Source of the DNA: Flavobacteriaceae bacterium PS02334
GTDB lineage: Bacteria > Bacteroidota > Bacteroidia > Flavobacteriales > Flavobacteriaceae
Length of the DNA stretch: 64,000 nucleotides
Assembly (NCBI GenBank): GCA_029959295.1
Contig: JASCOH010000004.1
Span: forward strand, 62,001-126,000
Direction: 5' to 3'
The notes beneath the pieces were generated by a model. It had not been told where the DNA came from and searched no databases. It saw only the letters and a list, made by a program, of their open reading frames with translations. Below are positions 19,183-28,176 of this stretch, one piece after another. A program made the translations under genes and the position numbers. Every line of letters starts with the position of its first letter. Within the stretch, counting starts at the first letter, position 1.

Positions 19183-19253
19183 AAAATCGTTGAAAGGTAA
19201 ATAAAATCGTTGAAATACATATCTGAAATTTGTAAGAAATTAAATAAAATCGT
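19183..19253. repeat. Direct repeats AAAATCGTTGAAA upstream of the giant T9SS gene
   Basis: AAAATCGTTGAAA occurs at 19183-19195 and 19203-19215, exactly 20 bp apart (about two helical turns). A shorter AAAATCGT is at 19246-19253. They lie just upstream of the minus-strand -7 element, where an activator or repressor could bind. Confidence 0.55.
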
Positions 19254-19687
19254 AATAAATATGTTAACACCTTATTTTAAAGGCTTTTTAAATGCCCTAC
19301 TATAATAATGCCAAAATTTATTAAATAAAATTAACATTACCCTAAAAAACAGTGCTTTAGGAATATAAATCCAATACAGATTTTGATAAAAAACTAGAAG
19401 TTTGGAAGTTGAAAAATTCTGAATTTGATGCAGTAGAAGTTTTCATTGCTGAAGTAAGAATCGCTATAAAGAATTTGCAGATTCTGTTTACATTTGATTT
19501 TGGCATACTATTCTATTTAAAATTATTAAATCGCTGTTTGGAAAATACTTGTGCAAACCTACATATTTATTTTTAGAATTTTAAAATGCACATTTGTTTT
19601 CTTAGAAATTAAAATTCCAGAAATCTATTTTTGTAATTTTATTCCACTCGAATGCCTTATTTTTGAATAAAGTTTGAAATTAGCACC

Positions 19688-20167
19688 ATGTCAAAAGAAT
19701 ATCCAACAGTAAACGAAGCCATCCAAAAATTAGAAAATTATTGTGCTTATCAAGAGCGCTGTCATGAAGAAGTTGTTCAAAAACTGCGAACCTTAAAAAT
19801 GACTCCTGACGAAATCGATAGTATTGTAGTTCAATTAATTACAGATAACTTCTTAAATGAAGAACGTTTTGCCTGCTCTTTCGCGAGAGGAAAACATCGC
19901 ATAAAGCACTGGGGAAAAGTTCGAATTATTCGCGAATTGCAATTGCGCCATATTTCAAAATACAATATCGACAAAGCACTGAAGGAAATCGACAGTTCAG
20001 AATATCTGGAGAATTTCCACCTTTTGGCAGAAAAAAATTGGGAGGCTATTGCCGAAACCAATCTGTTGAAAAAGAAAAAAAAGTGGTGCGACTTTCTCTT
20101 CAGAAAAGGATTTGAAAATAATTTAGTCTATGAAAAGCTTCAAGATTTGACTTCAAAAACAACTTGA
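19688..20167 (+). CDS. recX: Regulatory protein RecX
   Basis: 159 residues, normal for RecX, which binds RecA filaments and limits recombination and SOS activity. The three-helix RecX repeats are visible: a first repeat with CHEEVVQKLRTLKMTPDEID, a second with FLNEERFACSFARGKHRIKHW (the conserved DexxFA...R..W signature), and a third with LRHISKYNIDKAL. It is not next to recA here. It sits between the two giant T9SS genes and is transcribed on its own from a TATTTTTG element at 19658-19665. Confidence 0.92.
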   Translation: MSKEYPTVNEAIQKLENYCAYQERCHEEVVQKLRTLKMTPDEIDSIVVQLITDNFLNEERFACSFARGKHRIKHWGKVRIIRELQLRHISKYNIDKALKEIDSSEYLENFHLLAEKNWEAIAETNLLKKKKKWCDFLFRKGFENNLVYEKLQDLTSKTT

Positions 20168-20464
20168 AACACACGAATTTCTTTTCAAAAATTGCAGGAT
20201 GCAACACCTATAAATTGCATTTTTCATAATTTACTGTAAATCAGTGATGAAAATCTTATATAAAAAATAAAGTTTTTACACAATTTCCATGTTTTGTATT
20301 ATTTTTCTTTCATTTTTTACGAAAACGTTTTCGTAAAAACATGCAGTTCGTCGATTAAATTTACCGTTCATCGAAAAGTTGGAAAATAGGGAATCTAAAG
20401 TTTCATAGGAAGGAGTAAGTGAATTTACATTTGCTTAACAAAACTAAAAAAGAAGTTTTTCCCC
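20168..20464. promoter_or_regulatory. Upstream region of the 1307-residue T9SS gene, with palindrome and promoter element
   Basis: A perfect 26-bp palindrome is centred on AACGTT at 20314-20339. A -7 element TACATTTG is at 20426-20433, 32 bp before the start codon at 20465, with a TTTC about 21 bp upstream of it as a possible -33. No gene is seen. Confidence 0.55.
20314..20339. promoter_or_regulatory. Perfect 26-bp palindrome, LacI-type operator-like
   Basis: Each half is 13 bases; the core reads ACGAAAACGTTTTCGT. A central CG with A/T-rich arms is typical of LacI-family operators. It is about 100 bp upstream of the -7 element, a position more suited to activation or looping than to simple blocking. 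No LacI-family gene is in the window. Confidence 0.6.
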
Positions 20465-23400
20465 ATGAAAAAAATCATCTTACTCCTGCTATTATTATTA
20501 CCTTTTTTTGGATTTTCACAAACTGATTTAGTAAAATGGACTGGTCTAACACCTGATGGATCCAATACCTCGATTACACCGACTTTATCAAATCCAAACA
20601 TTATTGCTACGATATCTGGAACAGATTTCGCTCTAAACTGGTCAGGGTTCGAAGGCTATAACTGGACAACAGATACACAGTTAAATTCAAACAAATATAT
20701 CCAGATGGCAATTTCGCCAAAGACAGGTTATAAAATAAATCTGAAACAAGTACGTTTTGCATACAGCAAAGTCGATGATGCTAATGGATGTAAAAAATTT
20801 CAGGTAAGATTCTCAAAAAACCCATCTTTCCCATCAAACGGAACATCATTATTAGCAGAAACTACAACATTGGCAGGAAGCAATAATGTATCTATTAATT
20901 TTCCTACAAACACAACAATATCCTCAACTGAAACTGTTTATGTGCGTATTTATGCTTACAACAGAACTGTGAACGGTTGGTCAGGCGTTCCTTTTCAACT
21001 ACGTCACAAAGCCAACGCTAATAGTAATGAAGCTTATTATTTTCCAACATTTAATGGAACAATAACTTCTAATTGCACGATAGCAGGTGACGAAACAACT
21101 TTTGGAACTAATAGTTGGATAGGTTATGTATATGACAATGCTACTGATACAGCTACTCCACCTGTAGCACCTTTTGCTACCGCAAATTACAAAGGATATG
21201 TAACAGAGAATGAATTATTTGACCGTGATTCAGATACAGGAAATTTCACAGGATTGACAACTCAATTATGCGGAACTTATAATGATAACTTTGCTGTTCG
21301 CTATAAAATGAGAAAAAACTTCCCGGCTGGTACTTATGTATTTACAGTTGGAGGTGACGACGGATACAGATTAAAAGTAGGAAATACTACAGTAATTGAT
21401 AATTTTGTGCTTCACAGCTATGTTACAAGTACTTCAACAGCTATAACACTTAGCGGCAACACTGATTTGACCCTTGAGTATTTTGAAGACATGACGCATT
21501 CAAGAGTTTCTTTCTCTTACACTTACACACCATGTGTTACTCTGACTGCTCCAACAGGAATTGTACAATCTGCAGCGACAACAACTTGTACGACTGGCGA
21601 TAGCGTAGTATTGACTGCACAAGGCGGAACACCGGCAGGAACTACTTACCAATGGGGAACTGGTTCTGTCGCAGGAACAAATCCAATCGCTGGAGAAACT
21701 GGAGCTTCAATAACTGTAAGCCCAACTACAGCTACAACTTACTGGGTAAGAAGATTCAGCAATGATGCTTGTGCTACTTATTCAACAATAGCAACAACAA
21801 CTGTAACTCCAAGAGATAGAAATATTTCTGGAACAGGAGAATGGATCGGATATGTTTATTCAAACTACACAAATAACGCTGTAACTCCAGCCGTTAATGA
21901 CGCGAATTACAGGGGATATGTAACTGAAAATGCAATTTTTGACAGAAATGCAGGAAATGGGCCATTCGTAGGTAGAGAGACTTACCTTTGCAATGCACCT
22001 TCAGAAAGATTCTTCGTAAGATATAAAATGACTTTGAACCTTAACGCTGATATCTACAACTTTACGGTAGGTGGTGATGACGGTTACAGATTATACATTG
22101 ATGGTGTTTTAACAACTATCAACAACTGGAACGAGCACAGCTATACATCAAACTCAATAACAAAAACTTTTGCTACTGCTGGAGCACATACTTTCATATT
22201 AGAATATTATAACGGACCAACAACTTCTCACGTTTCATTCACTTACAATAAAAGAGAAGGTGATCCGACTGAATTTGGCAACAACGTTTGGAATGTATAC
22301 GGTTATAATGAAGAAAACATTGATATCGATGCAAATGCTTCAAGCTATGCTGGATATTTCGTTGATCCATCATTAGGAATCAACTCAGAAGACAGATGGG
22401 CAAAAACAGTATCTCCTTCTGCAGCAGTTACAAACGGAGTTACTGGCGCAACAGGATGGGCTGGCGGACAAATTGGTGCTGACAACTTTACGGTTGTTCA
22501 CAAAAGAAAAGGTTTCCCTTGCGGTCTTTACCAATTAAAAATGGACAAATGGGATGACGCTGTGAAAATTTACCTTGACGGAACACTTATCTTTAATGTA
22601 AACGGATATAATAATAATGCCAATACAATCGTTGGAAACTACTATTTGAATTCTGAATCAAAAATGGAAGTTCGCTTGAGAGAAGGTGGTGGTGATGCTT
22701 ATGTAAAAATGACATTGACTGACAAACCAAGCATCTATACAAGTGCTGGATGGAGTGCAACTCCAGAAAACACATCAGTAGTCGTAAGCGACAATTTATC
22801 ATTGACAACTAATCTAAATGTATGTTCATGTACAGTTAAAGCTGGAAAAAAATTAGTTATCAATGCAAATGCAGCTTTGAATGTAATGGAAAATGTAGTT
22901 GTTGAAAGCACAGGAAACATCTTCGTGAAAAACACAGGGTCTCTTGTTCAAATAAAAGACAATGCAACTTTCACAGGCGACGTAAACTCTTTCACTATGG
23001 AAAGAAATACAACTCCAATGATTATCTATGATTTCACATATTGGTCATCTCCAGTTGTAGCACAAAATTTAAAAACATTCTCTCCATTGACATTGGCTGA
23101 CAAATATTATAGCTTTAACGGAACAGGATGGGTAGTTGAAAATGCAAATACCACAAGCATGACTCCTGGTAAAGGATATATCATCAGAGCGCCACAAGGT
23201 TGGAATAACACGATCACAAATGGCGGAACGAGCAACGGTAACTCTTATGTAGACGGAACTTTTGCCGGAGGTACTTTCCAAGGAGTTTTCAAAGGAAAAG
23301 CAAATGCAGGAGACATAAACGTGCCAATTTTAGGAACTTCAGGATCTTCAAACTTAATAGGAAATCCTTATTCTTCTCCTGTAAGCGTAACTGAATTCAT

Positions 23401-24388
23401 GAAAGTGAACACCGGAAAAATAGACGGTAACTTTTATTTCTGGACACACAAGACTCGTGTTTCTAATACTCCAAATCAAAGCGGCAATTACAGCTACAGC
23501 TCTCAAGATTATGCAGTTTACAATAAAACTGGAGGAGTTGCAACTAGCCCAATTGCTAAAAAACCTGATGGAAATATCGCAGCAGGCCAAGGATTTTTTG
23601 TAAACACGACAACAACTGGTGGAAATATAGTATTCAAAAACAGCATGCGTGTTACAGGTACTGACAGAAATTCTGATTTCTTCAGAAATGGAAACACCGT
23701 TCAAACTACAGAAGAAGACAACAGATATTGGATAAGTCTTGCAAATGCAGATGGTCTTTACAGCGAATTCCTTTTAGGATATGTTGACGGAGCTACAAAC
23801 AGCATCGATGAGAGCTATGACGGCGTGACTTATTCTTCAGGAAGCGTAATGCTTTACACAGTAATCAGCGATAACAAATTGGCAATCCAAGGCCGTCAAT
23901 ATCCTTTTGCCACAACTGATGCAGTTCCTGTTGGATACAAAGTGGCAACTGCCGGACAGTACACAATTAGCATCAACAGAAAAGATGGTCTTTTTGAAAA
24001 CCAAGCGATTTATCTTTTTGACAAAACGACAAATGAATACCATGATTTGACAGCTGGTGATTTCACATTCACTTCAACAGCCGGAACTTTTGACAACCGT
24101 TTTGAAATGCGCTATGTGAACGAAACATTAGGTGTTGATACGCCAATCGTTTCTAATTCTGATATCGTAGTTTACAAATCAGGAAACCAAATCGAAGTAA
24201 AAGCGAAGAATTTTATCATCGACGGAGTTCAAGTATATGACATCACTGGAAAAAGCCTTTTCTCTAAAAAAGGAATTGACAACAGCGAATTCAGCACATC
24301 TGGCTTGAACATCGCAACACAAGTGGTGATCGTGAAAGTAACTTTAGACAACAACCAAACGGTTTCTAAAAAAGTAATAATGAACTAG
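20465..24388 (+). CDS. Giant T9SS surface protein with PA14-like repeats
   Basis: 1307 residues. Signal peptide MKKIILLLLLLLPFFGFSQ. After an N-terminal beta domain (~20-200), two PA14-like modules occur at ~205-358 and ~455-600, each with SWIGYVYD/EWIGYVYS, a KGYVTEN/RGYVTEN motif and FTVGGDDGYRL. An Ig-like spacer lies between them, and a third related module (~605-755) has WNVYGYNEENIDI. PA14 domains often bind carbohydrates. The C-terminal ~500 residues (SLVQIKDNATF, YWSSPVVAQ, GKGYIIRAPQ, to NQTVSKKVIMN) match the C-terminus of the 2166-residue protein and carry the T9SS sorting region. Probable surface adhesin or glycan-binding protein. A terminator follows at 24410-24443. Confidence 0.88.
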   Translation: MKKIILLLLLLLPFFGFSQTDLVKWTGLTPDGSNTSITPTLSNPNIIATISGTDFALNWSGFEGYNWTTDTQLNSNKYIQMAISPKTGYKINLKQVRFAYSKVDDANGCKKFQVRFSKNPSFPSNGTSLLAETTTLAGSNNVSINFPTNTTISSTETVYVRIYAYNRTVNGWSGVPFQLRHKANANSNEAYYFPTFNGTITSNCTIAGDETTFGTNSWIGYVYDNATDTATPPVAPFATANYKGYVTENELFDRDSDTGNFTGLTTQLCGTYNDNFAVRYKMRKNFPAGTYVFTVGGDDGYRLKVGNTTVIDNFVLHSYVTSTSTAITLSGNTDLTLEYFEDMTHSRVSFSYTYTPCVTLTAPTGIVQSAATTTCTTGDSVVLTAQGGTPAGTTYQWGTGSVAGTNPIAGETGASITVSPTTATTYWVRRFSNDACATYSTIATTTVTPRDRNISGTGEWIGYVYSNYTNNAVTPAVNDANYRGYVTENAIFDRNAGNGPFVGRETYLCNAPSERFFVRYKMTLNLNADIYNFTVGGDDGYRLYIDGVLTTINNWNEHSYTSNSITKTFATAGAHTFILEYYNGPTTSHVSFTYNKREGDPTEFGNNVWNVYGYNEENIDIDANASSYAGYFVDPSLGINSEDRWAKTVSPSAAVTNGVTGATGWAGGQIGADNFTVVHKRKGFPCGLYQLKMDKWDDAVKIYLDGTLIFNVNGYNNNANTIVGNYYLNSESKMEVRLREGGGDAYVKMTLTDKPSIYTSAGWSATPENTSVVVSDNLSLTTNLNVCSCTVKAGKKLVINANAALNVMENVVVESTGNIFVKNTGSLVQIKDNATFTGDVNSFTMERNTTPMIIYDFTYWSSPVVAQNLKTFSPLTLADKYYSFNGTGWVVENANTTSMTPGKGYIIRAPQGWNNTITNGGTSNGNSYVDGTFAGGTFQGVFKGKANAGDINVPILGTSGSSNLIGNPYSSPVSVTEFMKVNTGKIDGNFYFWTHKTRVSNTPNQSGNYSYSSQDYAVYNKTGGVATSPIAKKPDGNIAAGQGFFVNTTTTGGNIVFKNSMRVTGTDRNSDFFRNGNTVQTTEEDNRYWISLANADGLYSEFLLGYVDGATNSIDESYDGVTYSSGSVMLYTVISDNKLAIQGRQYPFATTDAVPVGYKVATAGQYTISINRKDGLFENQAIYLFDKTTNEYHDLTAGDFTFTSTAGTFDNRFEMRYVNETLGVDTPIVSNSDIVVYKSGNQIEVKAKNFIIDGVQVYDITGKSLFSKKGIDNSEFSTSGLNIATQVVIVKVTLDNNQTVSKKVIMN

Positions 24389-24409
24389 TAATATTTTTTT
24401 TATAATAGA

Positions 24410-24443
24410 AAATCCCACAAGCAATTTGTTTGTGGGATTTTTG
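24410..24443 (+). terminator. Intrinsic terminator of the 1307-residue T9SS gene
   Basis: AAATCCCACAA (24410-24420) pairs with TTGTGGGATTT (24430-24440), followed by T residues. Confidence 0.85.
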
Positions 24444-24572
24444 CTTTTAGCTACTATATAAAATCCTTGAAAAGCTTTGCTGAAAAAATAGACAGAATGA
24501 ATTATTAGGATTTAAAAACGACTTTTTCCTCATTTTAATAAAATCTTTAGAATTTAAGGGAAATTTTATTGC

Positions 24573-24580
24573 TAAATTTG
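24573..24580 (+). promoter_or_regulatory. -7 promoter element TAAATTTG, start-deciding
   Basis: Exact TAnnTTTG match. Transcription would begin near 24587, after the upstream in-frame ATG at 24569, so the ATG at 24614 is the better start for the AI-2E-type transporter. Confidence 0.55.
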
Positions 24581-24613
24581 AGTAGCAACCTCCAATTTAA
24601 CAAAACCAAAAGC

Positions 24614-25705
24614 ATGACAACCACCAAACTACCACCTTATGTAAAGGCCGTTTTTATTTCATTATTGATCATCATTATCATATTTTTCATGATAATGGCC
24701 AAGCAAATTTTGGTACCGCTTCTGGTTTCAGGCTACATCGCCATGCTGATGACTTCGTTTTGCAACCGCTTAGAGCGCTTCAAATTACCGAGATCTTTAA
24801 GCGCTTTCATTGCTTTGCTTTTAATTATAATGCTGATCGGCGGCATTCTTTTCTTCATATTCATCCAACTCAAAGGATTCACCAACGACGTAGAAGCCAA
24901 CATTGGCGAAAACCTAAATAAATTTGCAATCAAGATAAACGCCTGGTTTGACAGCACATTAGGTTTTGATATCGGCATGGGAAATGGTTTTGAAATCGAA
25001 AAGATCGTAGCCATGATTGAATCTGGAAATACGAATATTTCAGAACTTCTGATGATGACTTTAGGCACTTTATCCAATATAATTTTGCTCCCTGTTTTTA
25101 TATTTTTTCTTTTAATTTATAGAGATCATTTACTTGTTTTCGTAACCAAGGTTTTTGAAAAACAGCGAAACAAAGTCTTGATGGAACACATCGTTTCCAT
25201 CAGAAGAATTGTCCACGCTTATATTGTTGGAGCCGGAAAAGTAATGCTTATTTTAGGAATCGTGAATACCGCAGTCCTTTTTGCTTTGGGAATCAAGCAC
25301 GCCATATTCTTCGGAATGATTGCCGGCCTGCTGAATATCATTCCTTATGTCGGTCCGTTTATGGGTGCCTTGATGCCTTTCTTTTTTGCACTTTTGACAA
25401 AAGACAGCCTGTTTTATCCTTTTGCCGTAGTCGTTTCTTTCACGCTGATTCAATTTGCCGAAAGCAGTTTCCTTACGCCAAAAATCACAGGAGCCAATGT
25501 TAGCCTGAATGCTTTTATAACCTTTTTAGGATTATTGATCGGAGGCGCAATTTGGGGAGTAGTCGGTATGATTTTGATAATCCCGACAATTGCCATCTTG
25601 AAAAAACTATTCGAGCTGAGCCCTGATACCGAACCTTACGCCTATCTGTTCGGAGAGGAAGATTCGCACTGGTTCAAGCGTAGAAAACCCAAGGCTGAAG
25701 CGTAG
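24614..25705 (+). CDS. AI-2E-family (TqsA/PerM-like) membrane transporter
   Basis: 363 residues from the ATG at 24614. An earlier in-frame ATG at 24569 lies on the -7 element and is rejected. Hydrophobic segments: two N-terminal ones (AVFISLLIIIIIFFMIMA; LSAFIALLLIIMLIGGILFF), a long amphipathic region (~100-160), then about five to six segments in the C-terminal half (ILLPVFIFFLLIYR, VMLILGIVNTAVLFALGI, then FFGMIAGLLNIIPYVGPFMG). The PYVGP motif is characteristic of this family. Members export autoinducer-2, other small molecules or ions. The C-terminus (ELSPDTEPYAYLFGE) is cytosolic. It is converged on by the ammonium transporter gene 39 bp away with no obvious terminator between. Confidence 0.9.
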   Translation: MTTTKLPPYVKAVFISLLIIIIIFFMIMAKQILVPLLVSGYIAMLMTSFCNRLERFKLPRSLSAFIALLLIIMLIGGILFFIFIQLKGFTNDVEANIGENLNKFAIKINAWFDSTLGFDIGMGNGFEIEKIVAMIESGNTNISELLMMTLGTLSNIILLPVFIFFLLIYRDHLLVFVTKVFEKQRNKVLMEHIVSIRRIVHAYIVGAGKVMLILGIVNTAVLFALGIKHAIFFGMIAGLLNIIPYVGPFMGALMPFFFALLTKDSLFYPFAVVVSFTLIQFAESSFLTPKITGANVSLNAFITFLGLLIGGAIWGVVGMILIIPTIAILKKLFELSPDTEPYAYLFGEEDSHWFKRRKPKAEA

Positions 25706-25744
25706 CCAGTCTGCAATGCTATAGAAATTTTTTACTAAAAAGAG

Positions 25745-27085
25745 CTACTGATGATATTCCCCGTGCTGTGAAAGGTCAAGTCCCATGTCTTCAGATTCTT
25801 CGGCAACACGAAGCGGAATAAACCAATTCGTAAGCCTGAAAAGAAAGTAAGCTCCGAAGAAAGTAAACGCAGAAACTAAAACCAAAGCCATCATGTGGTG
25901 TGCAAAAACCGACCAGCCGCCATGAAGAAGGCTTGCATTTTCGCCTTGTGCAAAAATAGCAGTCAAGATCATTCCGGTGATACCGCCGACGCCGTGACAG
26001 GCAAAGACATCAAGCGTATCGTCGATTTCTTTTAGCTTTTTCCAATAGAGCATTCGGTTGGAGATTATTGCTGCTGCAAAACCAAAGAACATGCTCTTCG
26101 GGATAGAAACAAATCCGGCTGCGGGAGTAATGGCTACAAGTCCAACGACCGCGCCAATGCAAGCTCCCAAAGCAGAAACCTTTCTACCGTTAATTCTATC
26201 AAAGAAAACCCAAGTGAGCATTGCCGAAGCAGAAGCCACGGTTGTTGTGGCAAAAGCCATCGCGGCAGTTCCGTTGGCGACCAAGGCAGAACCCGCATTG
26301 AAACCAAACCATCCAAACCAAAGCATTCCAGTTCCCAATAGCACGAAAGGAATGTTGGCAGGAATGTGCTCGCTGTTTTTTCTTTTCCCTAAAACCAGCA
26401 CGCCGGCAATTGCGGCGAAGCCAGCTGACATGTGCACTACAGTTCCTCCTGCGAAATCTTTCACTCCGAAATAAGTTCCTAACAATCCCTCTGGATGCCA
26501 CACCATGTGACAAAGCGGGGTGTAGATACAAAGGGTAAACAAACAAATAAACAAAAGAAATGAAATAAATCGGATGCGTTCCGCAAGAGCTCCTGTAATA
26601 ATAGCTGGGGTTATGACTGCAAATTTCATCTGAAAAAGCGCAAATAATATAAAAGGTATAGTCGGCGCCATTTTTGCATGAGGCAATTCGCCGACATAGT
26701 CGAAAAACGCAAAACTTCTTGGGTCGCCAATGAGGCCATAATGCTGGCCGTTAATTGTGATCCCTAATGAATCTCCGAAGGAAAGGCTGAAACCAACAAC
26801 AACCCACAAAAGCCCGATAACGCCCAGGCAGATGAAACTTTTTAGCATCGTGGAGATTACATTTTTCTTTCCCACCATTCCTCCATAGAAAAAAGAAAGT
26901 CCGGGTGTCATGAGCAACACTAGGCAAGAAGCTGTCAAAAGCCAAGCAGTATCTGCCGCACTAATAGCGTCTGTGGTGTTAAATCCTTTGGTAACTTCTG
27001 GCGTTTTGGTTTCCCAAAAAAGTCCGGCTATTGAAACAATAGCTATAATTACAAATGAACTGATCCAGCGTTTCTCAATTTTCAT
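25745..27085 (-). CDS. amt: Ammonium transporter (Amt family)
   Basis: 446 residues from the ATG at 27085. An upstream in-frame ATG at 27127 overlaps the -7 element and so cannot be in the mRNA. About 11 transmembrane segments plus an N-terminal hydrophobic stretch. The Amt signature region is DFAGGTVVHMSAGFAAIAG with one of the twin pore histidines; the second is in FACHGVGGITG. MTPGLSFFYGGMVGKKN is the conserved first-helix motif. It takes up ammonium or ammonia across the inner membrane. Unlike in many bacteria no glnK (PII) gene is adjacent. Only weak pairing is seen past its stop codon at 25745. Confidence 0.93.
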   Translation of the reverse strand: MKIEKRWISSFVIIAIVSIAGLFWETKTPEVTKGFNTTDAISAADTAWLLTASCLVLLMTPGLSFFYGGMVGKKNVISTMLKSFICLGVIGLLWVVVGFSLSFGDSLGITINGQHYGLIGDPRSFAFFDYVGELPHAKMAPTIPFILFALFQMKFAVITPAIITGALAERIRFISFLLFICLFTLCIYTPLCHMVWHPEGLLGTYFGVKDFAGGTVVHMSAGFAAIAGVLVLGKRKNSEHIPANIPFVLLGTGMLWFGWFGFNAGSALVANGTAAMAFATTTVASASAMLTWVFFDRINGRKVSALGACIGAVVGLVAITPAAGFVSIPKSMFFGFAAAIISNRMLYWKKLKEIDDTLDVFACHGVGGITGMILTAIFAQGENASLLHGGWSVFAHHMMALVLVSAFTFFGAYFLFRLTNWFIPLRVAEESEDMGLDLSQHGEYHQ

Positions 27086-27124
27086 ATTTAATAAAAAATA
27101 ATTCTTACCCCTGTTTTTATAGGG

Positions 27125-27132
27125 CAAATTTA
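27125..27132 (-). promoter_or_regulatory. -7 promoter element TAAATTTG of amt, start-deciding
   Basis: On the minus strand the complement of 27125-27132 reads TAAATTTG. Transcription would begin near 27118, leaving a ~33-base leader before the ATG at 27085. Confidence 0.55.
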
Positions 27133-27295
27133 ACTTAAAAACTATTTATATTATTCGCAACCCCTATATATTTTAGTTTTAAAAATTATTTTTAAATTAT
27201 TTACAAAGCTGACCCATCATTTAAAGACGGGTCTTGCTAAATCAGAAAAAAATGATGCCAATCAGTGACAATTCTGCTAAATATTTTCTTCTCAC

Positions 27296-27329
27296 AAAAA
27301 AAGCCTTTCATCATCTGAAAGGCTTTTTC
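27296..27329 (-). terminator. Intrinsic terminator of the DUF6261-like gene
   Basis: AAAAAGCCTTTCA and TGAAAGGCTTTTT flank a TCATC loop. It lies just past the stop codon at 27339 and is flanked by A and T runs on both sides. Confidence 0.85.
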
Positions 27330-27338
27330 TAATGCAAA

Positions 27339-28055
27339 CTATTTATCATTACCTTTTCGCCTGGCAATAATGTCGCTGTAATAGCTGCGACTGGTGTTTA
27401 AAATATTGAGCGTTTCTATAAAAAAAGGCGTGTTCTTTCTTTTTGCCATCACAAAAACATATTCGGCCAAGTCTTTATAAGTATTGAGGATTCTCTTGCG
27501 AAGCGCTTTTGTATCAAAAACCTCAGTGTTGGTAATTCCCGTGGAGCGCGTGCTGAAAAGCCTTTTAAATTCATTGTTTGCATTTTTCAAAGCTAAAATA
27601 TGCGGCTCCAACCCTAATGTTATAGCTGCGCCAATGAAATTCGGCCCTCTCAACTCTTCTACATAGTTATCAAGAGCAAGGCTTTCTGCCTCAAAGTTCA
27701 TCTTTTCTACCTTCCTATATGTTTTCTGAAGAGTCATCAATAAAGCATATGCCTCTTTTTCTGCATTGTCGTCTGCATATCTAAAAACATTTACAGCATT
27801 GCGCAGCGTTATTACTTTTTTATCGCGAATACCGTCAAGTCGCAATAATTCTTCAGATTCTGCTCTAGCTTGAATCTGCATTAAAGCTTTGCTGTAAGTG
27901 CTCGATTGCGTTTTTAAATCTTCAAATAAGGCATTGAACTCAGGGTCTTGGTTTGCTTCTAATGTCGAATTTCCGAAGTCTGTCAGCAACCTGACGATGA
28001 ACTGCCCTGATTCAACATAGTGCAATTGGCTTGTGTTTAATTTCTTTAATATCAT
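27339..28055 (-). CDS. DUF6261-like helical protein
   Basis: 238 residues from the ATG at 28055 (MILKKLNTSQLHYVESGQF). The 20 extra residues from an ATG at 28115 are AT-rich codons unlike the family and are left out. The protein is almost entirely alpha-helical with no signal peptide, membrane segment or catalytic motif. The pattern of a short N-terminal strand, long helices, ITLGLEPHILALKNANNEFK and a C-terminal helical bundle fits the DUF6261 proteins frequent in Bacteroidota genomes. Function is unknown for the family. Expressed alone, with its own terminator. Confidence 0.7.
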   Translation of the reverse strand: MILKKLNTSQLHYVESGQFIVRLLTDFGNSTLEANQDPEFNALFEDLKTQSSTYSKALMQIQARAESEELLRLDGIRDKKVITLRNAVNVFRYADDNAEKEAYALLMTLQKTYRKVEKMNFEAESLALDNYVEELRGPNFIGAAITLGLEPHILALKNANNEFKRLFSTRSTGITNTEVFDTKALRKRILNTYKDLAEYVFVMAKRKNTPFFIETLNILNTSRSYYSDIIARRKGNDK

Positions 28056-28176
28056 GTGCTTATAATTAAAATTTAGATTCAAATATATAAAAATATAACA
28101 CACGCTTGCAATCAAGTGATTTTATTGCGGCTAAATAGTGTACTTTAAAATAAGAAAAGATTCAAAAGCCTTCAAA

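Larger units (their letters stand above)
19077..19687. other. Divergent intergenic region between the giant T9SS gene and recX
   Basis: 611 bp. It contains the minus-strand promoter element at 19140-19147, repeated AAAATCGT elements at 19183-19253, and a TATTTTTG element for recX at 19658-19665. An untranslated open stretch around 19390-19580 has no start codon and no recognisable family, so it is not called a gene. Confidence 0.5.

Noticed and set aside
19390-19580. Open stretch of about 60 codons on the plus strand (KLEVWKL, FIAEVRIAIKNLQ)
   Set aside because: No start codon in a sensible place, no recognisable family and ordinary AT-rich composition.
26058-26474. Open frame antisense to the ammonium transporter gene
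   Set aside because: Ala/Pro/Thr-rich translation is the shadow of the conserved amt coding strand; amt motifs are intact on the other strand.
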